Below, in pieces: positions 15,998 through 25,105 of a stretch of DNA of 64,000 nt. Position 1 is the first letter of the stretch; each line of letters starts with the position of its first letter. Source of the stretch: Zeimonas sp046347945 (GTDB lineage Bacteria > Pseudomonadota > Gammaproteobacteria > Burkholderiales > Burkholderiaceae_E); NCBI GenBank assembly GCA_046347945.1, contig JAXMFB010000012.1, forward strand, positions 62,001 through 126,000, given 5' to 3'. The position numbers and the translations under genes are program-made. Below the pieces are notes generated by a model that was not told the origin of the DNA, searched no databases, and saw only the letters and a program-made list of their open reading frames with translations.

Positions 15998-18361
15998 ATG
16001 ACCGTGCATTCGTTGCTTCGCTCGCGACTGGCAGCCTGGGCGCTGGTGGCGCTGGTGCTGTCCGGCGCCGGCGCGCAGCGCGCGCTCGCCCAGGCCGCGG
16101 GCGCCGCAGCCGCTGGCGCGATCGCCCCGGCTGCCGTCGCGCCGGCGAGTACCGGTCCGACGCGCGTCGAAGCGGTCGAAGTGGAACTCGTCGGCGAATC
16201 GGCCGCGGTCGTGCCCGGCCAGGCCCTTCGCCTCGGCCTGCGCATCCGGCACGACCCGCACTGGCACACTTACTGGCGCAATCCCGGCGACTCCGGGCTG
16301 GCGACGCAGCTTGCGCTCGAACTGCCGGCGGGTTTCCGGGCCGGTGCGATCGAGTGGCCCGCACCGCAGCGCCTGTTCATCCCGCCGCTTGCCAACTACG
16401 GCTACGAGGGCGAGATCGTGTTGCCGGTGCCGGTCGAGGTGCCGGCCGTGATCGACGCCGCGCGCGTGCGGTTCACCGGCCGCGCGTCGTGGCTGATGTG
16501 CCGCGAGGTCTGCATCCCCGGCGAGGCCGACGTCGCGCTCGAGCTGCCCGTGCTGCGCGAGGGCACCGCCGCGCGGTCGCAGTTCGCCGCGCTGTTCGAC
16601 GAGGCCGATCGCCGGATGCCGCGCCAGCGCATCGCCGCGCGCGCCTTCGCCGACGGTGCGACGCTTTCGATCGGCCTGGCCGGGCGCCCGGCAACGGTCG
16701 AGTTCTTCCCGTACCGCGAGGGCTTGCTGCGCCACGCCGAGGCGCAAGTGCTCTACGCCTCCGAGGGCGGCGTGCGGCTCGCGGTGCAGCTCAGCGAGGA
16801 CGGCGTGCAGCGGGTGCGCGCCGACCGCGCGGCCGTCGCGCAGGCGGCCGACGGCATCGTCGTCGTCGACGGCGAGGCGCGCGAACTCGACGTGTCGGTG
16901 TCGCCGGCGGCGCTGCCCGCCGGCACCGAGATCGCGCGCGTGGCGGGTGGGCCGCAGGCGAGCGCCGAACCGGCGCGCCGCGGGCTCGGCCTGCCCGGCC
17001 TGGGGCCCGATGCGTCCGCGTCGGCGGGCGGCGCCGGCACCACCACCCGGGGCGCGCCGCCGGCTTCGGCCGCGAGCCTGTGGGTCGCGGCGCTGTTCGG
17101 CGCGATCGGCGGACTGATCCTGAACCTGATGCCGTGCGTGTTTCCGGTGATCGGCCTGAAGGTGCTCGGCTTCGCGCGCCACGGCAGCGAAGGCAGCGCC
17201 GGCTCGCGCGTCGGCGCACTCGCCTTCGCCGCCGGAGTGGTGGCCTCGTTCTGGGTGCTGGCCGGCCGGCTGCTCGGCCTGCGCGCGGCCGGCGAATCGG
17301 CGGGGTGGGGCTTCCAGCTGCAGTCGCCGCTGTTCGTCGCCGCGATGGCGCTGCTGTTCGTGGCGATCGCGCTGAACTTCTCCGGGGTCTACGAGATCGG
17401 CCTGTCGCTGACGCGCCTGGGGCAGTTCGATCGTGCGGCGGGGCGCAGCGCGCATCCGCTGGCCGGCTCGTTCGGCTCGGGCGCGCTGGCGGTGCTGGTC
17501 GCCACGCCGTGCACCGCTCCGTTCATGGGATCGGCGCTCGGCTACACGCTCGGCAGCTCGACGATCGAGGCGCTGGTCGTGTTCACCGCGATCGGCGTCG
17601 GGATGGCGGCGCCGTACCTGCTGCTGGGCCTGTTCCCGGTGTGGCTGCGCTGGCTGCCCCGCCCGGGACGCTGGATGGAGACGTTCCGGCAACTGCTGGC
17701 GTTTCCGATGTACGCGACCGCGGCGTGGCTCGCCTGGGTGCTCGGCCAGCAGGCGGGCATCGACGCGGTGCTCGCGCTCGCGATCGGCGCCGTGCTGCTC
17801 GCGCTCGCGCTGTGGCTGGCGGGGCGTTTCGTCCAGCGGGGTAGCGGCGTGCGCCGCGCCTGGGCGGCTGCGCTCGCGCTCGCGTCGCTCGCGCTGGCGA
17901 TCTGGACCGCGTGGCCGCAGCACGACGGCAACGCGCCGCCGGTGCAGGCGCAGTCCGGCGCCGCCGGCGCGACGCAGGGCGGCGCCCCGGCGTGGCAGCC
18001 GTGGTCGCGCGATCGCGTTGCCGACGCGCTGGCGAGCGGTCGCCCGGTGTTCGTCGATTTCACGGCTGCGTGGTGCGTCAGTTGCCAGGCCAACAAGCGG
18101 CTGGTGCTCGAGCGCGACGCGGTCGTCGCGGCGATGGCGCAGCGCGCCGTCGTGCGGCTGAAGGCCGACTGGACCCACCGCGATTCCGCGATCACCGCGG
18201 AACTGGCGCGCTACGGGCGCAACGGCGTGCCCCTCTACCTGCTCTACGCGCCCGGGCAGGGCGAGCCGCAGATCCTTCCCGAACTGCTGACGTCCGGCAT
18301 CGTGCTCGACGCGCTGGCGCGCATCGCGCCTTCGCCGGTCGCGCGCTCGACCGATCGCTGA
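15998..18361 (+). CDS. dsbD: Thiol:disulfide interchange protein DsbD (protein-disulfide reductase)
   Basis: 787 aa. A signal peptide (1-31) precedes a periplasmic DsbD-alpha-like domain with the pair CREVCIPGEA near residue 168. Then come eight membrane helices with the redox motifs MPCVFPVIGL (~378) and ATPCTAPFMG (~505), and a C-terminal thioredoxin-like domain with AAWCVSCQANKR (~695). It carries electrons from cytoplasmic thioredoxin to periplasmic thiols, supporting cytochrome c maturation and disulfide isomerisation. The three Cys pairs are all kept. The N-domain with CxxxC resembles ScsB-type variants more than E. coli DsbD. It is apparently a single-gene unit. Confidence 0.9.
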   Translation: MTVHSLLRSRLAAWALVALVLSGAGAQRALAQAAGAAAAGAIAPAAVAPASTGPTRVEAVEVELVGESAAVVPGQALRLGLRIRHDPHWHTYWRNPGDSGLATQLALELPAGFRAGAIEWPAPQRLFIPPLANYGYEGEIVLPVPVEVPAVIDAARVRFTGRASWLMCREVCIPGEADVALELPVLREGTAARSQFAALFDEADRRMPRQRIAARAFADGATLSIGLAGRPATVEFFPYREGLLRHAEAQVLYASEGGVRLAVQLSEDGVQRVRADRAAVAQAADGIVVVDGEARELDVSVSPAALPAGTEIARVAGGPQASAEPARRGLGLPGLGPDASASAGGAGTTTRGAPPASAASLWVAALFGAIGGLILNLMPCVFPVIGLKVLGFARHGSEGSAGSRVGALAFAAGVVASFWVLAGRLLGLRAAGESAGWGFQLQSPLFVAAMALLFVAIALNFSGVYEIGLSLTRLGQFDRAAGRSAHPLAGSFGSGALAVLVATPCTAPFMGSALGYTLGSSTIEALVVFTAIGVGMAAPYLLLGLFPVWLRWLPRPGRWMETFRQLLAFPMYATAAWLAWVLGQQAGIDAVLALAIGAVLLALALWLAGRFVQRGSGVRRAWAAALALASLALAIWTAWPQHDGNAPPVQAQSGAAGATQGGAPAWQPWSRDRVADALASGRPVFVDFTAAWCVSCQANKRLVLERDAVVAAMAQRAVVRLKADWTHRDSAITAELARYGRNGVPLYLLYAPGQGEPQILPELLTSGIVLDALARIAPSPVARSTDR

Positions 18362-18390
18362 ACCTGGATCAAGCCGATCTCGTCGCACCC

Positions 18391-18419
18391 GATTCACCGT
18401 CGCCGGGCCGGTCTATAAT
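18391..18419 (+). promoter_or_regulatory. Promoter of the btuB riboswitch transcript
   Basis: A perfect -10 hexamer TATAAT at 18414-18419 lies just ahead of the riboswitch. The -35 at 17 bp spacing (GATTCA, 18391-18396) is poor. A transcript would begin near 18426, at the first riboswitch bases. Confidence 0.6.
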
Positions 18420-18426
18420 CCGTCTC

Positions 18427-18690
18427 GCTTCCGGTGCTGCGCGGTCCTTGCCGACGCGCGGTTAAACGGGAAACAGGGAGCGCGGTCCTGCGGGCCGTCG
18501 CCAACCTGTGCTGCCCCCGCAACGGTAAGCAGCGGCGCTCGCGTTCGCGCGAGCGGTCGTGCACCCATCGCCACTGGATCCGGCGTCGCCTGGCGCGCGC
18601 CGGTCCGGGAAGGCAGTGCCCGCCCGGGCCGGCCCCGCATCGCATCGCGAGGCCCCCGACGCTGCAAGCCCGGATACCGGCCGGAAGGGC
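18427..18690 (+). promoter_or_regulatory. Cobalamin riboswitch
   Basis: Conserved adenosylcobalamin-aptamer elements appear in order: CCGGTGC at the start, TTAAACGGGAAACAGGGAGC, the B12 box GCAACGGTAAGCAG within CCTGTGCTGCCCCCGCAACG, then CATCGCCACTGG, GGGAAGGC, and GCAAGCCCGGATACCGGCC at the 3' end. It lies in the leader of btuB. In this class ligand binding reduces expression of B12 uptake genes. Confidence 0.93.
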
Positions 18691-18728
18691 GGGTCGCGGC
18701 TTCGAGCCGTCGATCCATTGACGAACCG

Positions 18729-18751
18729 ACGCCTTGCGGTGGGCAAGGCGT
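18729..18751 (+). promoter_or_regulatory. Hairpin next to the btuB ribosome site
   Basis: A perfect 9-bp stem ACGCCTTGC/GCAAGGCGT with loop GGTGG ends 2 nt before AGGAG (18754-18758), the btuB Shine-Dalgarno. No T-tract follows, so it is not a standard terminator. It may be part of a translational expression platform for the riboswitch. Confidence 0.55.
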
Positions 18752-18763
18752 ACAGGAGTCCCC

Positions 18764-20632
18764 ATGTCCCTTCCATCCACTCGTTCGGCGGCTGCGCTCG
18801 CGGTCGCCGCCCGGTGCGCGAGTGCGCTCGCCGCGGGCCTGATTCCCCTTCACGCATCCTCTCAGTCGATGAACCCGGTGGTGGTCACCGCCACGCGAAC
18901 CGAGACCACGATCGATCGCGCGCTCGCCGACGTCACGGTGATCGACGCGCAGGCGATCCGCGACGCCGGCGCCGCGACGCTGCCCGATCTGCTGCGCAGC
19001 GCCGGCGGCATCGAGATCTCGCAGACCGGCGGTGCGGGGTCGGTGTCGGGCCTGTTCGTGCGCGGCACGCGCAACTCCCAGACCATCGTGCTCGTCGACG
19101 GCATCCGCATCGAGAGTCCGCTGAGCGGCGGCGGGGTGGTCGAGCACCTTCCGCTGTCGGCGATCGACCGGATCGAGGTCGTGCGCGGCCCGGCGTCCGC
19201 GCTCTACGGCTCGGGGGCGATCGGCGGCGTGATCCAGATCTTCACGCGACAGGCCGACGCCGACGGCTGGTCGCCGTGGGCGTCGGCCGGGATCGGAACA
19301 CAGGGCACGCAGCAGGCGCAGGTCGGGTTTCGCGCGGCGCGCGAGGGCACGCGCGTGGCGCTGTCGCTGTCTCACGAAAGCACCGCCGGGTTCGAGTCGA
19401 CGCGCGCCGGCAGCCCGGACTTCCAGGCCGATCGCGACGGCAATCGACAGCGGTCGCTGACGGCTTCGCTGTCGCACCGTCTCGCGGCGCAATGGGAAGC
19501 CGGAGCCAGCCTCCTCGTCAACGATGGCCGCGTCGAGTACGACGACGCCTTCTCCACCGCGTCCACGGCGCGCCAGGACTATCGCTCGGGCGCTGCATCG
19601 GCCTGGGTGCGCGGTCGCCCGACGAACGACTGGCAGACCGAACTGCGCATCGGCAACAGCTCGATCGACTACAGCTTCCAGGCGTTCACCTTCGCGCCGA
19701 AGACCGACTCGCGCACCCTCTCGTGGCAGAACACCGTCGCCGCGTGGGGCGGGTTGCTGCTGCTGGGCGTGGAGTCGCTGGTGCAACGCATCGACGGCGA
19801 CGGCGTCACCCGCGGCGGGGCGTTCGTCTACGCGCGCGACAGCCGCAGCACCGACTCGGTATTCGGCGGCTACGAACGCGCGTGGGGCGATCACACGCTG
19901 CGCGCGACGCTTCGTCGCGACCGCATCGAGTCGGTCGGATCGGAGACCACCGGGGCGCTGGCCTGGGGCTGGCGCTTCGTGCCGCAGTGGTTGCTGCGGG
20001 CGAGCTACGGCACGGCGTTCCGGGCCCCGACATTCGACGACCTCTACAACCCGTTCTCGCCGAACCCTGCGCTGCGCCCCGAGAAGTCACGAGGCTACGA
20101 AGTCGCGCTCGAGCAGCGCAGCGGCGCCGATCTGTTGCGGGCGACCGCGTTCAGGAGCCGCATCGACGATGCGATCGAGCTCGACTCGTTCTACACCGCG
20201 CAGAACCTGGCGCGCGCGCGCGTGCAGGGCCTCACGCTGGAGGCGCGGCGCGCGATCGGCGCGTGGGTCCTGCGCGCTTCGGCGACGATGCAGCACACCG
20301 AAGGCGTGAGCGTCGATCCCGTGACCGGCGCGCGCAGCGACACCGAGCTCGCGCGGCGCGCGCCGCGCTATGGCGTGGTGGGCGTCGAGCACGCGCGCGG
20401 CCCGTGGCGCTTCGGCGCCGAGGCGATCGCGCAGGCGCGGCGCTTCGATACGCTGGGCCAGCGCATGGCGGGCTACGTCTTCGTCGACGCGTGGGCGTCG
20501 TACCGGATCGACCGCGACTGGGAGTTGTTCGCGCGCGCGGCCAACCTGGGCGACCGCGACTACGAGACCGCAGCGGGCTACCGCTCGCCGCCCCGATCGC
20601 TGTTCGTCGGCGTGCGTTACGCCGTGCGGTGA
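18764..20632 (+). CDS. btuB: TonB-dependent vitamin B12 receptor BtuB
   Basis: An outer-membrane beta-barrel of 622 aa. Signal peptide about 1-28; a TonB-box-like stretch MNPVVVTATRTE follows, then a plug domain (GAATLPDLLRSAGGIEI, RGTRNSQTIVLVDGIRI, VVRGPASALYGSGAIGGV). The barrel ends in YRSPPRSLFVGVRYAVR with the usual aromatic-rich last strand. The ATG at 18764 has AGGAG 5 nt upstream. Control by the cobalamin riboswitch makes the B12 assignment firm. It overlaps the BtuF-like gene by 4 bp and likely uses the TonB-ExbBD at 25106-27168. Confidence 0.93.
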   Translation: MSLPSTRSAAALAVAARCASALAAGLIPLHASSQSMNPVVVTATRTETTIDRALADVTVIDAQAIRDAGAATLPDLLRSAGGIEISQTGGAGSVSGLFVRGTRNSQTIVLVDGIRIESPLSGGGVVEHLPLSAIDRIEVVRGPASALYGSGAIGGVIQIFTRQADADGWSPWASAGIGTQGTQQAQVGFRAAREGTRVALSLSHESTAGFESTRAGSPDFQADRDGNRQRSLTASLSHRLAAQWEAGASLLVNDGRVEYDDAFSTASTARQDYRSGAASAWVRGRPTNDWQTELRIGNSSIDYSFQAFTFAPKTDSRTLSWQNTVAAWGGLLLLGVESLVQRIDGDGVTRGGAFVYARDSRSTDSVFGGYERAWGDHTLRATLRRDRIESVGSETTGALAWGWRFVPQWLLRASYGTAFRAPTFDDLYNPFSPNPALRPEKSRGYEVALEQRSGADLLRATAFRSRIDDAIELDSFYTAQNLARARVQGLTLEARRAIGAWVLRASATMQHTEGVSVDPVTGARSDTELARRAPRYGVVGVEHARGPWRFGAEAIAQARRFDTLGQRMAGYVFVDAWASYRIDRDWELFARAANLGDRDYETAAGYRSPPRSLFVGVRYAVR

Positions 20633-21531
20633 CGCACGTGGCGCACCGGCGCATCGTCGCGTGGCTGCTCGCGGGGGCGGCGGCCTGGGCGTGTCCCGCG
20701 GCGGCGCAGGCCGTTCGAATCCACGACGACTGGGGACGGGACGTGCCGCTGCCCACGGCACCGGCGCGGGTCGTCTCGCTGGCGCCGCACGCTACCGAGC
20801 TGCTGTTCGCGGCCGGGGCCGGCGGGCGGGTCGTGGCCGTCGATCGCGACAGCGACCATCCGCCGCAGGCGCGCTCGCTGCCGCGCGTGGCCGCCTACCC
20901 GCAGCCGGATGTCGAGCAGCTGCTGGCGCTCGCGCCGGACCTGGTCGTGATCTGGGGGCCCGGCGCCTCGCGTACGCTGGTCGGACGTCTCGATGCGCTC
21001 GGCCTGCGCGTCTTCGTGTCCGAGCCGCGCACGCTCGACGACGTCGCAGCGACGATCGAGCGCTTCGCGCAACTGGCCGACCATCGCCCCGACCATCGCG
21101 CCGCCGCGTCGCGCGCGGCGCGCTCGTTTCGCGAGCGGCTCGCCGCGATCCGTGGGCGCTACGCGGGATCGAGGCCGGTTCGCGTGTTCGTGCAGATCTG
21201 GTCGTCGCCGCTGATCGGCATCGGCGACCGCGACGTGATCGGCGATGCGGTGCGCAGCTGCGGCGCGCGCAACGTGTTCGCCGACGTGGCCGTGGCGGCG
21301 CCGCGGATCGATCCCGAGTCGGTGATCGCCGCGCGCCCCGAGATGGTGCTCGCGACCGATGGCACGCGCTCCGAGCGCCTGTGGCGCGAGCGCGGCGTGC
21401 TCGCGCCGCAGGGGACGGCGCGCTTTGCGGCGTTCGACGCGACGACGATGGAGCGCCCGGGCCCGCGCGTGCTCGACGCCGTCGAGCAACTGTGTGCCGC
21501 AATCGACACGGCGCGGCGCGCGACGCCCTGA
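20629..21531 (+). CDS. btuF: Cobalamin-binding periplasmic protein, BtuF-like
   Basis: 300 aa. After a signal peptide (to AAAQAV, about residue 26) comes a class III solute-binding fold: RVVSLAPHATELLFAAGAGG, EQLLALAPDLVVIWGPGA, and FDATTMERPGPRVLDAVEQL. The motif SLAPHATELL and genetic coupling to btuB mark it as the B12-binding protein. No BtuCD permease or ATPase follows within the window. GTG at 20629 overlaps the btuB stop (GTGA); a second GTG at 20638 is an equally possible start. Confidence 0.85.
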   Translation: MTHVAHRRIVAWLLAGAAAWACPAAAQAVRIHDDWGRDVPLPTAPARVVSLAPHATELLFAAGAGGRVVAVDRDSDHPPQARSLPRVAAYPQPDVEQLLALAPDLVVIWGPGASRTLVGRLDALGLRVFVSEPRTLDDVAATIERFAQLADHRPDHRAAASRAARSFRERLAAIRGRYAGSRPVRVFVQIWSSPLIGIGDRDVIGDAVRSCGARNVFADVAVAAPRIDPESVIAARPEMVLATDGTRSERLWRERGVLAPQGTARFAAFDATTMERPGPRVLDAVEQLCAAIDTARRATP

Positions 21532-21591
21532 ATGCAACCGTGGTGCGCGTTGTTTGCTAACATCGCGGCATCGCAGCCAAGGAGCTCACGC

Positions 21592-22215
21592 ATGCCCGTC
21601 GTCGCCGTCGTAAACCCCAAGGGAGGTGTCGGCAAGACCACGCTTGCGACGAACCTCGCAGGCTTCTACGCGTCGAACCACCATCGCACGATGCTCGGCG
21701 ACTTCGATCGACAGCAGTCGGCCAGGCACTGGCTCACGCTGCGCCCCGCCGGCGTCAAGCCCATCGAAAGCTGGGAAATGAACGGCGAGGTCGCGCGCCC
21801 GCCGCGTGGCGTTACCCACGTCGTGCTCGACACGCCGGCACAGATCACCGGCAGGCGACTCTCGGAGGTCGTGCGGGTGGCCGACCGTATCCTCGTGCCG
21901 CTGCAACCGTCGATGTTCGACGTGCTCGCCACGCAGCGGTTCCTCGAGGAACTGCGGGCGGGGTTCGCGAACCTGCGCCGTTTCCAGGAGACCGTGGGCA
22001 TCGTCGGCATGCGCGTGGACACGCGCACGCGCGCCGCCGAGCAGCTGGCACGCTTCGTCGGCAGCCTCGGGCTGCCGGTGGCGGGCTACGTGCGCGACAC
22101 GCAGAACTACGTGCACCTGGCCGCGCACGGGCTCACCGTGTTCGACGTGCCTTCGCAGCGCGTCGACAAGGATCGCGCGACCTGGGAGCCGCTGCTGCAG
22201 TGGCTCGCGCGCTGA
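21592..22215 (+). CDS. ParA/MinD-family ATPase (solo)
   Basis: 207 aa. The deviant Walker A NPKGGVGKTTLATNLA is at residues 8-23, with a switch region LGDFDRQQSARHW and VVLDTPAQI. Short ParA-like proteins of this type without ParB or a centromere site position cargo such as chemoreceptors, carboxysomes or plasmids. AAGGAG at 21579-21584 fixes the ATG at 21592. It follows btuF by 60 bp with its own ribosome site. What it positions cannot be told; no ParB or adaptor is adjacent. Confidence 0.82.
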   Translation: MPVVAVVNPKGGVGKTTLATNLAGFYASNHHRTMLGDFDRQQSARHWLTLRPAGVKPIESWEMNGEVARPPRGVTHVVLDTPAQITGRRLSEVVRVADRILVPLQPSMFDVLATQRFLEELRAGFANLRRFQETVGIVGMRVDTRTRAAEQLARFVGSLGLPVAGYVRDTQNYVHLAAHGLTVFDVPSQRVDKDRATWEPLLQWLAR

Positions 22216-22360
22216 GGCGCGCCCGATCGGCACGGCTTCCTCGCCTTCCTGGCCGGCCTTTCCGGCCTCTTCCGCTTTTCCGGCCTTTCCGGCCGTCGCG
22301 CAGCGCGGCGCGCGCGTCTCGCTGCGCCTGGTCGAGGAGCGTCACGAGACCCTCGCCGTC

Positions 22361-23716
22361 GTGCGCGGCGTCGTGCAGCCGGCGCAGCTGTCGACCGATC
22401 GTGGCGCGATGGTCACGGTGTGGCTCGACGGCGAATCGGGGTACTGCGCGACGGCCGACCTGTCGGCGCGAGGACTGCAGGCGGCGGCCGAGCGCGCCGC
22501 GCAGTGGGCGCGCGCGGCGCGGGGGCGGGGCCTCGGGCTCGCCGAGGTGCCCTGGCAGCTTCCGGGCGCGACGCTGCGCTACGAGGGGCCCGCGGACGAG
22601 CCCCTTCCCGCGCGCGCCGAGCTGCTCGCGATGCTTCGCGTCGAAGCCGAGGCGATGGCTCGCGACCCGCGGGTGGTTCACTGGTCCGCGAGCTTGCGCG
22701 CCACCGAGTCGGCGCAACGGCTGTGGGTCGACGCCGCGCTGGTCGCCGAGCAGTCGTTCCGGTTCGTCGAGCCCAATCTCGAGGCGACCGCGTTCGCCGA
22801 CGGCCGCTCCCAGACGCGCACGCTCGGCGGCCAGTACAACGGCTTTTGCCGGCAGGGCGGTTGGACCGCGTTGCGCGATTCCGGGATGATCGGCGGCGGC
22901 GCCCGCGTCGCCGACGAGGCGCTTCAGTTGCTGCGTGCGCCGAACTGTCCCGACGGTCCGCGCGACCTGCTGCTGTCGCCGGACCAGATGATGCTGCAGA
23001 TCCACGAATCGATCGGGCATCCGCTCGAGCTCGACCGGATCCTCGGCGACGAGCGCAACTTCGCGGGAACCAGCTTCGTCACGGCCGACATGTTCGGCAG
23101 TTACCGCTACGGTTCGCCGCTGCTGAACGTGAGCTTCGATCCCGACGCGAGCGGTGAGTTCGCCAGCTACGCTGCCGACGACGACGGCACCGCGGCGCGT
23201 CGGCAACGCCTGATCGAGCGCGGCATCCTGCGGCGCGCGCTCGGCGGCGAACTGTCGCAGGCGCGCGCCCGCGCACTCGGCCTGCCGGTCGAAGGCACCG
23301 CCTCGGCGCGCGCCAGCGGCTGGCACCGGCCACCGATCGACCGGATGGCGAACCTGAACCTCGAGCCCGGCGACGCGACGCTCGAGTCGATGATCGCGTC
23401 GGTCGAACGCGGCATCTGGATGCAGACCAACGCTTCGTGGTCGATCGACGATTCGCGCAACAAGTTCCAGTTCGGCTGCGAATCGGGGCGCCTGATCGAA
23501 GGCGGACGGCTCACGACGCTGGTGCGCAACCCGAACTACCGCGGCACGTCGGCCACCTTCTGGCGCAGCCTGGCCGCCGTGGGCGACCGCGCGACGATGC
23601 AGGTGCTCGGCACGCCGTTCTGCGGCAAGGGCGAGCCCGGGCAGATCGCGCGCGTCGGGCACGCATCGCCGGCATGCCTGTTCCGGTCGATCGACGTGTT
23701 CGGGGGCGCGTCGTGA
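22361..23716 (+). CDS. TldD-like metallopeptidase, start codon unclear
   Basis: A TldD/PmbA-family protease subunit. The zinc motif lies in MLQIHESIGHPLELDR (HExxxH), and the third ligand is probably the Cys in FCGKGEPGQIARVGH near the C-terminus. The rest (GGQYNGFCRQGG, NASWSIDDSRNKFQFGCE) is family-like. Protein-like sequence RVSLRLVEERHETLAVVRG is visible from about 22313, but no ATG, GTG or TTG occurs in frame between the parA stop and GTG 22361. GTG 22361 is given as the first standard start, and either it, a CTG at 22322 or a lost start is used. The 3' end overlaps the partner gene by GTGA. Confidence 0.75.
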   Translation: MRGVVQPAQLSTDRGAMVTVWLDGESGYCATADLSARGLQAAAERAAQWARAARGRGLGLAEVPWQLPGATLRYEGPADEPLPARAELLAMLRVEAEAMARDPRVVHWSASLRATESAQRLWVDAALVAEQSFRFVEPNLEATAFADGRSQTRTLGGQYNGFCRQGGWTALRDSGMIGGGARVADEALQLLRAPNCPDGPRDLLLSPDQMMLQIHESIGHPLELDRILGDERNFAGTSFVTADMFGSYRYGSPLLNVSFDPDASGEFASYAADDDGTAARRQRLIERGILRRALGGELSQARARALGLPVEGTASARASGWHRPPIDRMANLNLEPGDATLESMIASVERGIWMQTNASWSIDDSRNKFQFGCESGRLIEGGRLTTLVRNPNYRGTSATFWRSLAAVGDRATMQVLGTPFCGKGEPGQIARVGHASPACLFRSIDVFGGAS

Positions 23717-25050
23717 CCGCCGCCCCGGCGTTCGCCGCGCATTTCGACGCATTGGTCCGGTTCGTCGCCGCGGCGGCCGGGCCCGGCGAGATCCTCTTCG
23801 GCAGCCTGCGGGCCGAGCGCAGCGACTACCTGCGGGTGAATCGCGCGCGAGTCCGGCAGGCCGGCACGGTCGAGCGTGCGACGGTCGGCCTTCGCCTGAT
23901 CGACGGCGGGCGCCAGGCGCGGATTGCCTGCACGCTGGGCGAGCCCGAAGCGATGCAGGCGGTGCTCGCGTGCGGCCTCGCCGAATTGCGTGACGCCGTC
24001 GCGCAACTGCCCGTCGATCCCCATGCCTGCTGGCAGCCGGTGCCGGGCAGCAGCGAGCGCATCGACGGCGCCGGCGTGCCCGATCCCGGTGTCGCGATCG
24101 ACGCGATCGTCGCATCGGCCGAAGGCGACGACCTGGTGGGGCTCTACGCGGCCGGGCCGGTGGTGCGCGCGCTGGCCAGCAGCCTCGGCCACCGCCATTA
24201 CCACGAAACGGTCTCGTCCACCTTCGACTTTTCCGTCCAGGTGGGCGGCGATCGCGCGGTCAAGGACACCTGGTTCGCCGAGCGCTGGGACGCGCAATCA
24301 TTGCGGGCGACGATCGGCGCCGCTCGCGAGCGCGCGCGGATCCTGCATCGGCAGCCGCGGCGGCTCGCGCCCGGCGACTATCGGGTGCTGCTCGCGCCGC
24401 AGGCGCTGGCCGAACTGGTGGCGTTGCTGGGCTGGGGCGGTTTCTCCGAGCGCGCCTGGCGCAGCGGCCAGTCGCCACTGGCGCGCGCGGCGCGCGGCGA
24501 GGCCGCGTTGCATCCGTCGCTCACGCTGGTCGACGACCTCGACGCGTTCGGCGTGCCGCGCTTCCAGGCCGACGGCTTCGAGCGCCCGGCGCGCGTTGCG
24601 CTCGTCGAGGCGGGGCGTCCGGCGCGACGCCTCGTCTCGCCGCGCAGCGCGCGCGAGTTCGGGGTCGACGGCAACGGCGCTGACGACGACGAGCGTCCCG
24701 TTGCCGCCTGCGTCGCGCCGGGTACGCTGCCCGCGGCGGACGCGATGGCGGCGCTTCACACCGGCGTGGCGATTTCCAATCTCTGGTACCTGAACTACTC
24801 GGATCGCGAGGCCTGCCGCGCGACCGGCATGACGCGATTCGCGACGCTGTGGGTCGAGGACGGCCGGGCGGTCGCGCCGATCGAGCCGATGCGCTTCGAC
24901 GACAGCCTGTACCGCGTGCTCGGCGAGCAACTGGTCGCGCTCGGCGACGCCGTGCGCCGGATGCCCGACACGGCCACCTGGGACGGGCGCGAGCCGGGCG
25001 GCATCAGCGCGCCGGCCGCGCTCGTCGGCGCGTTGCGCTTCACGTCGTGA
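23713..25050 (+). CDS. TldE/PmbA-like partner protein
   Basis: 445 aa with TldD/PmbA architecture but no HExxxH, as in TldE, which forms a heterodimer with the zinc-bearing TldD. Recognisable pieces are SSLGHRHYHETVSSTFDFSV, GFSERAWRSGQSPLARA and the late block TGVAISNLWYLNYSDREA. GTG at 23713 overlaps the preceding stop, so the two subunits are translated together. TldD/E complexes trim unfolded or modified peptides in E. coli. No RiPP precursor or antitoxin gene is visible here, so the substrate is unknown. Confidence 0.82.
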   Translation: MTAAPAFAAHFDALVRFVAAAAGPGEILFGSLRAERSDYLRVNRARVRQAGTVERATVGLRLIDGGRQARIACTLGEPEAMQAVLACGLAELRDAVAQLPVDPHACWQPVPGSSERIDGAGVPDPGVAIDAIVASAEGDDLVGLYAAGPVVRALASSLGHRHYHETVSSTFDFSVQVGGDRAVKDTWFAERWDAQSLRATIGAARERARILHRQPRRLAPGDYRVLLAPQALAELVALLGWGGFSERAWRSGQSPLARAARGEAALHPSLTLVDDLDAFGVPRFQADGFERPARVALVEAGRPARRLVSPRSAREFGVDGNGADDDERPVAACVAPGTLPAADAMAALHTGVAISNLWYLNYSDREACRATGMTRFATLWVEDGRAVAPIEPMRFDDSLYRVLGEQLVALGDAVRRMPDTATWDGREPGGISAPAALVGALRFTS

Positions 25051-25105
25051 GGCAGCGGCGCTTCGCCGGCCGGTTCGGCACGCCCCGGCGCGGGGGCGAT
25101 CGTCG

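Noticed and set aside
22216..22300. CCTTTCCGGCC-rich stretch as a tandem repeat or recombination site
   Set aside because: Only a few imperfect copies; too short and irregular to call a repeat array, noted only for its effect on the TldD start.
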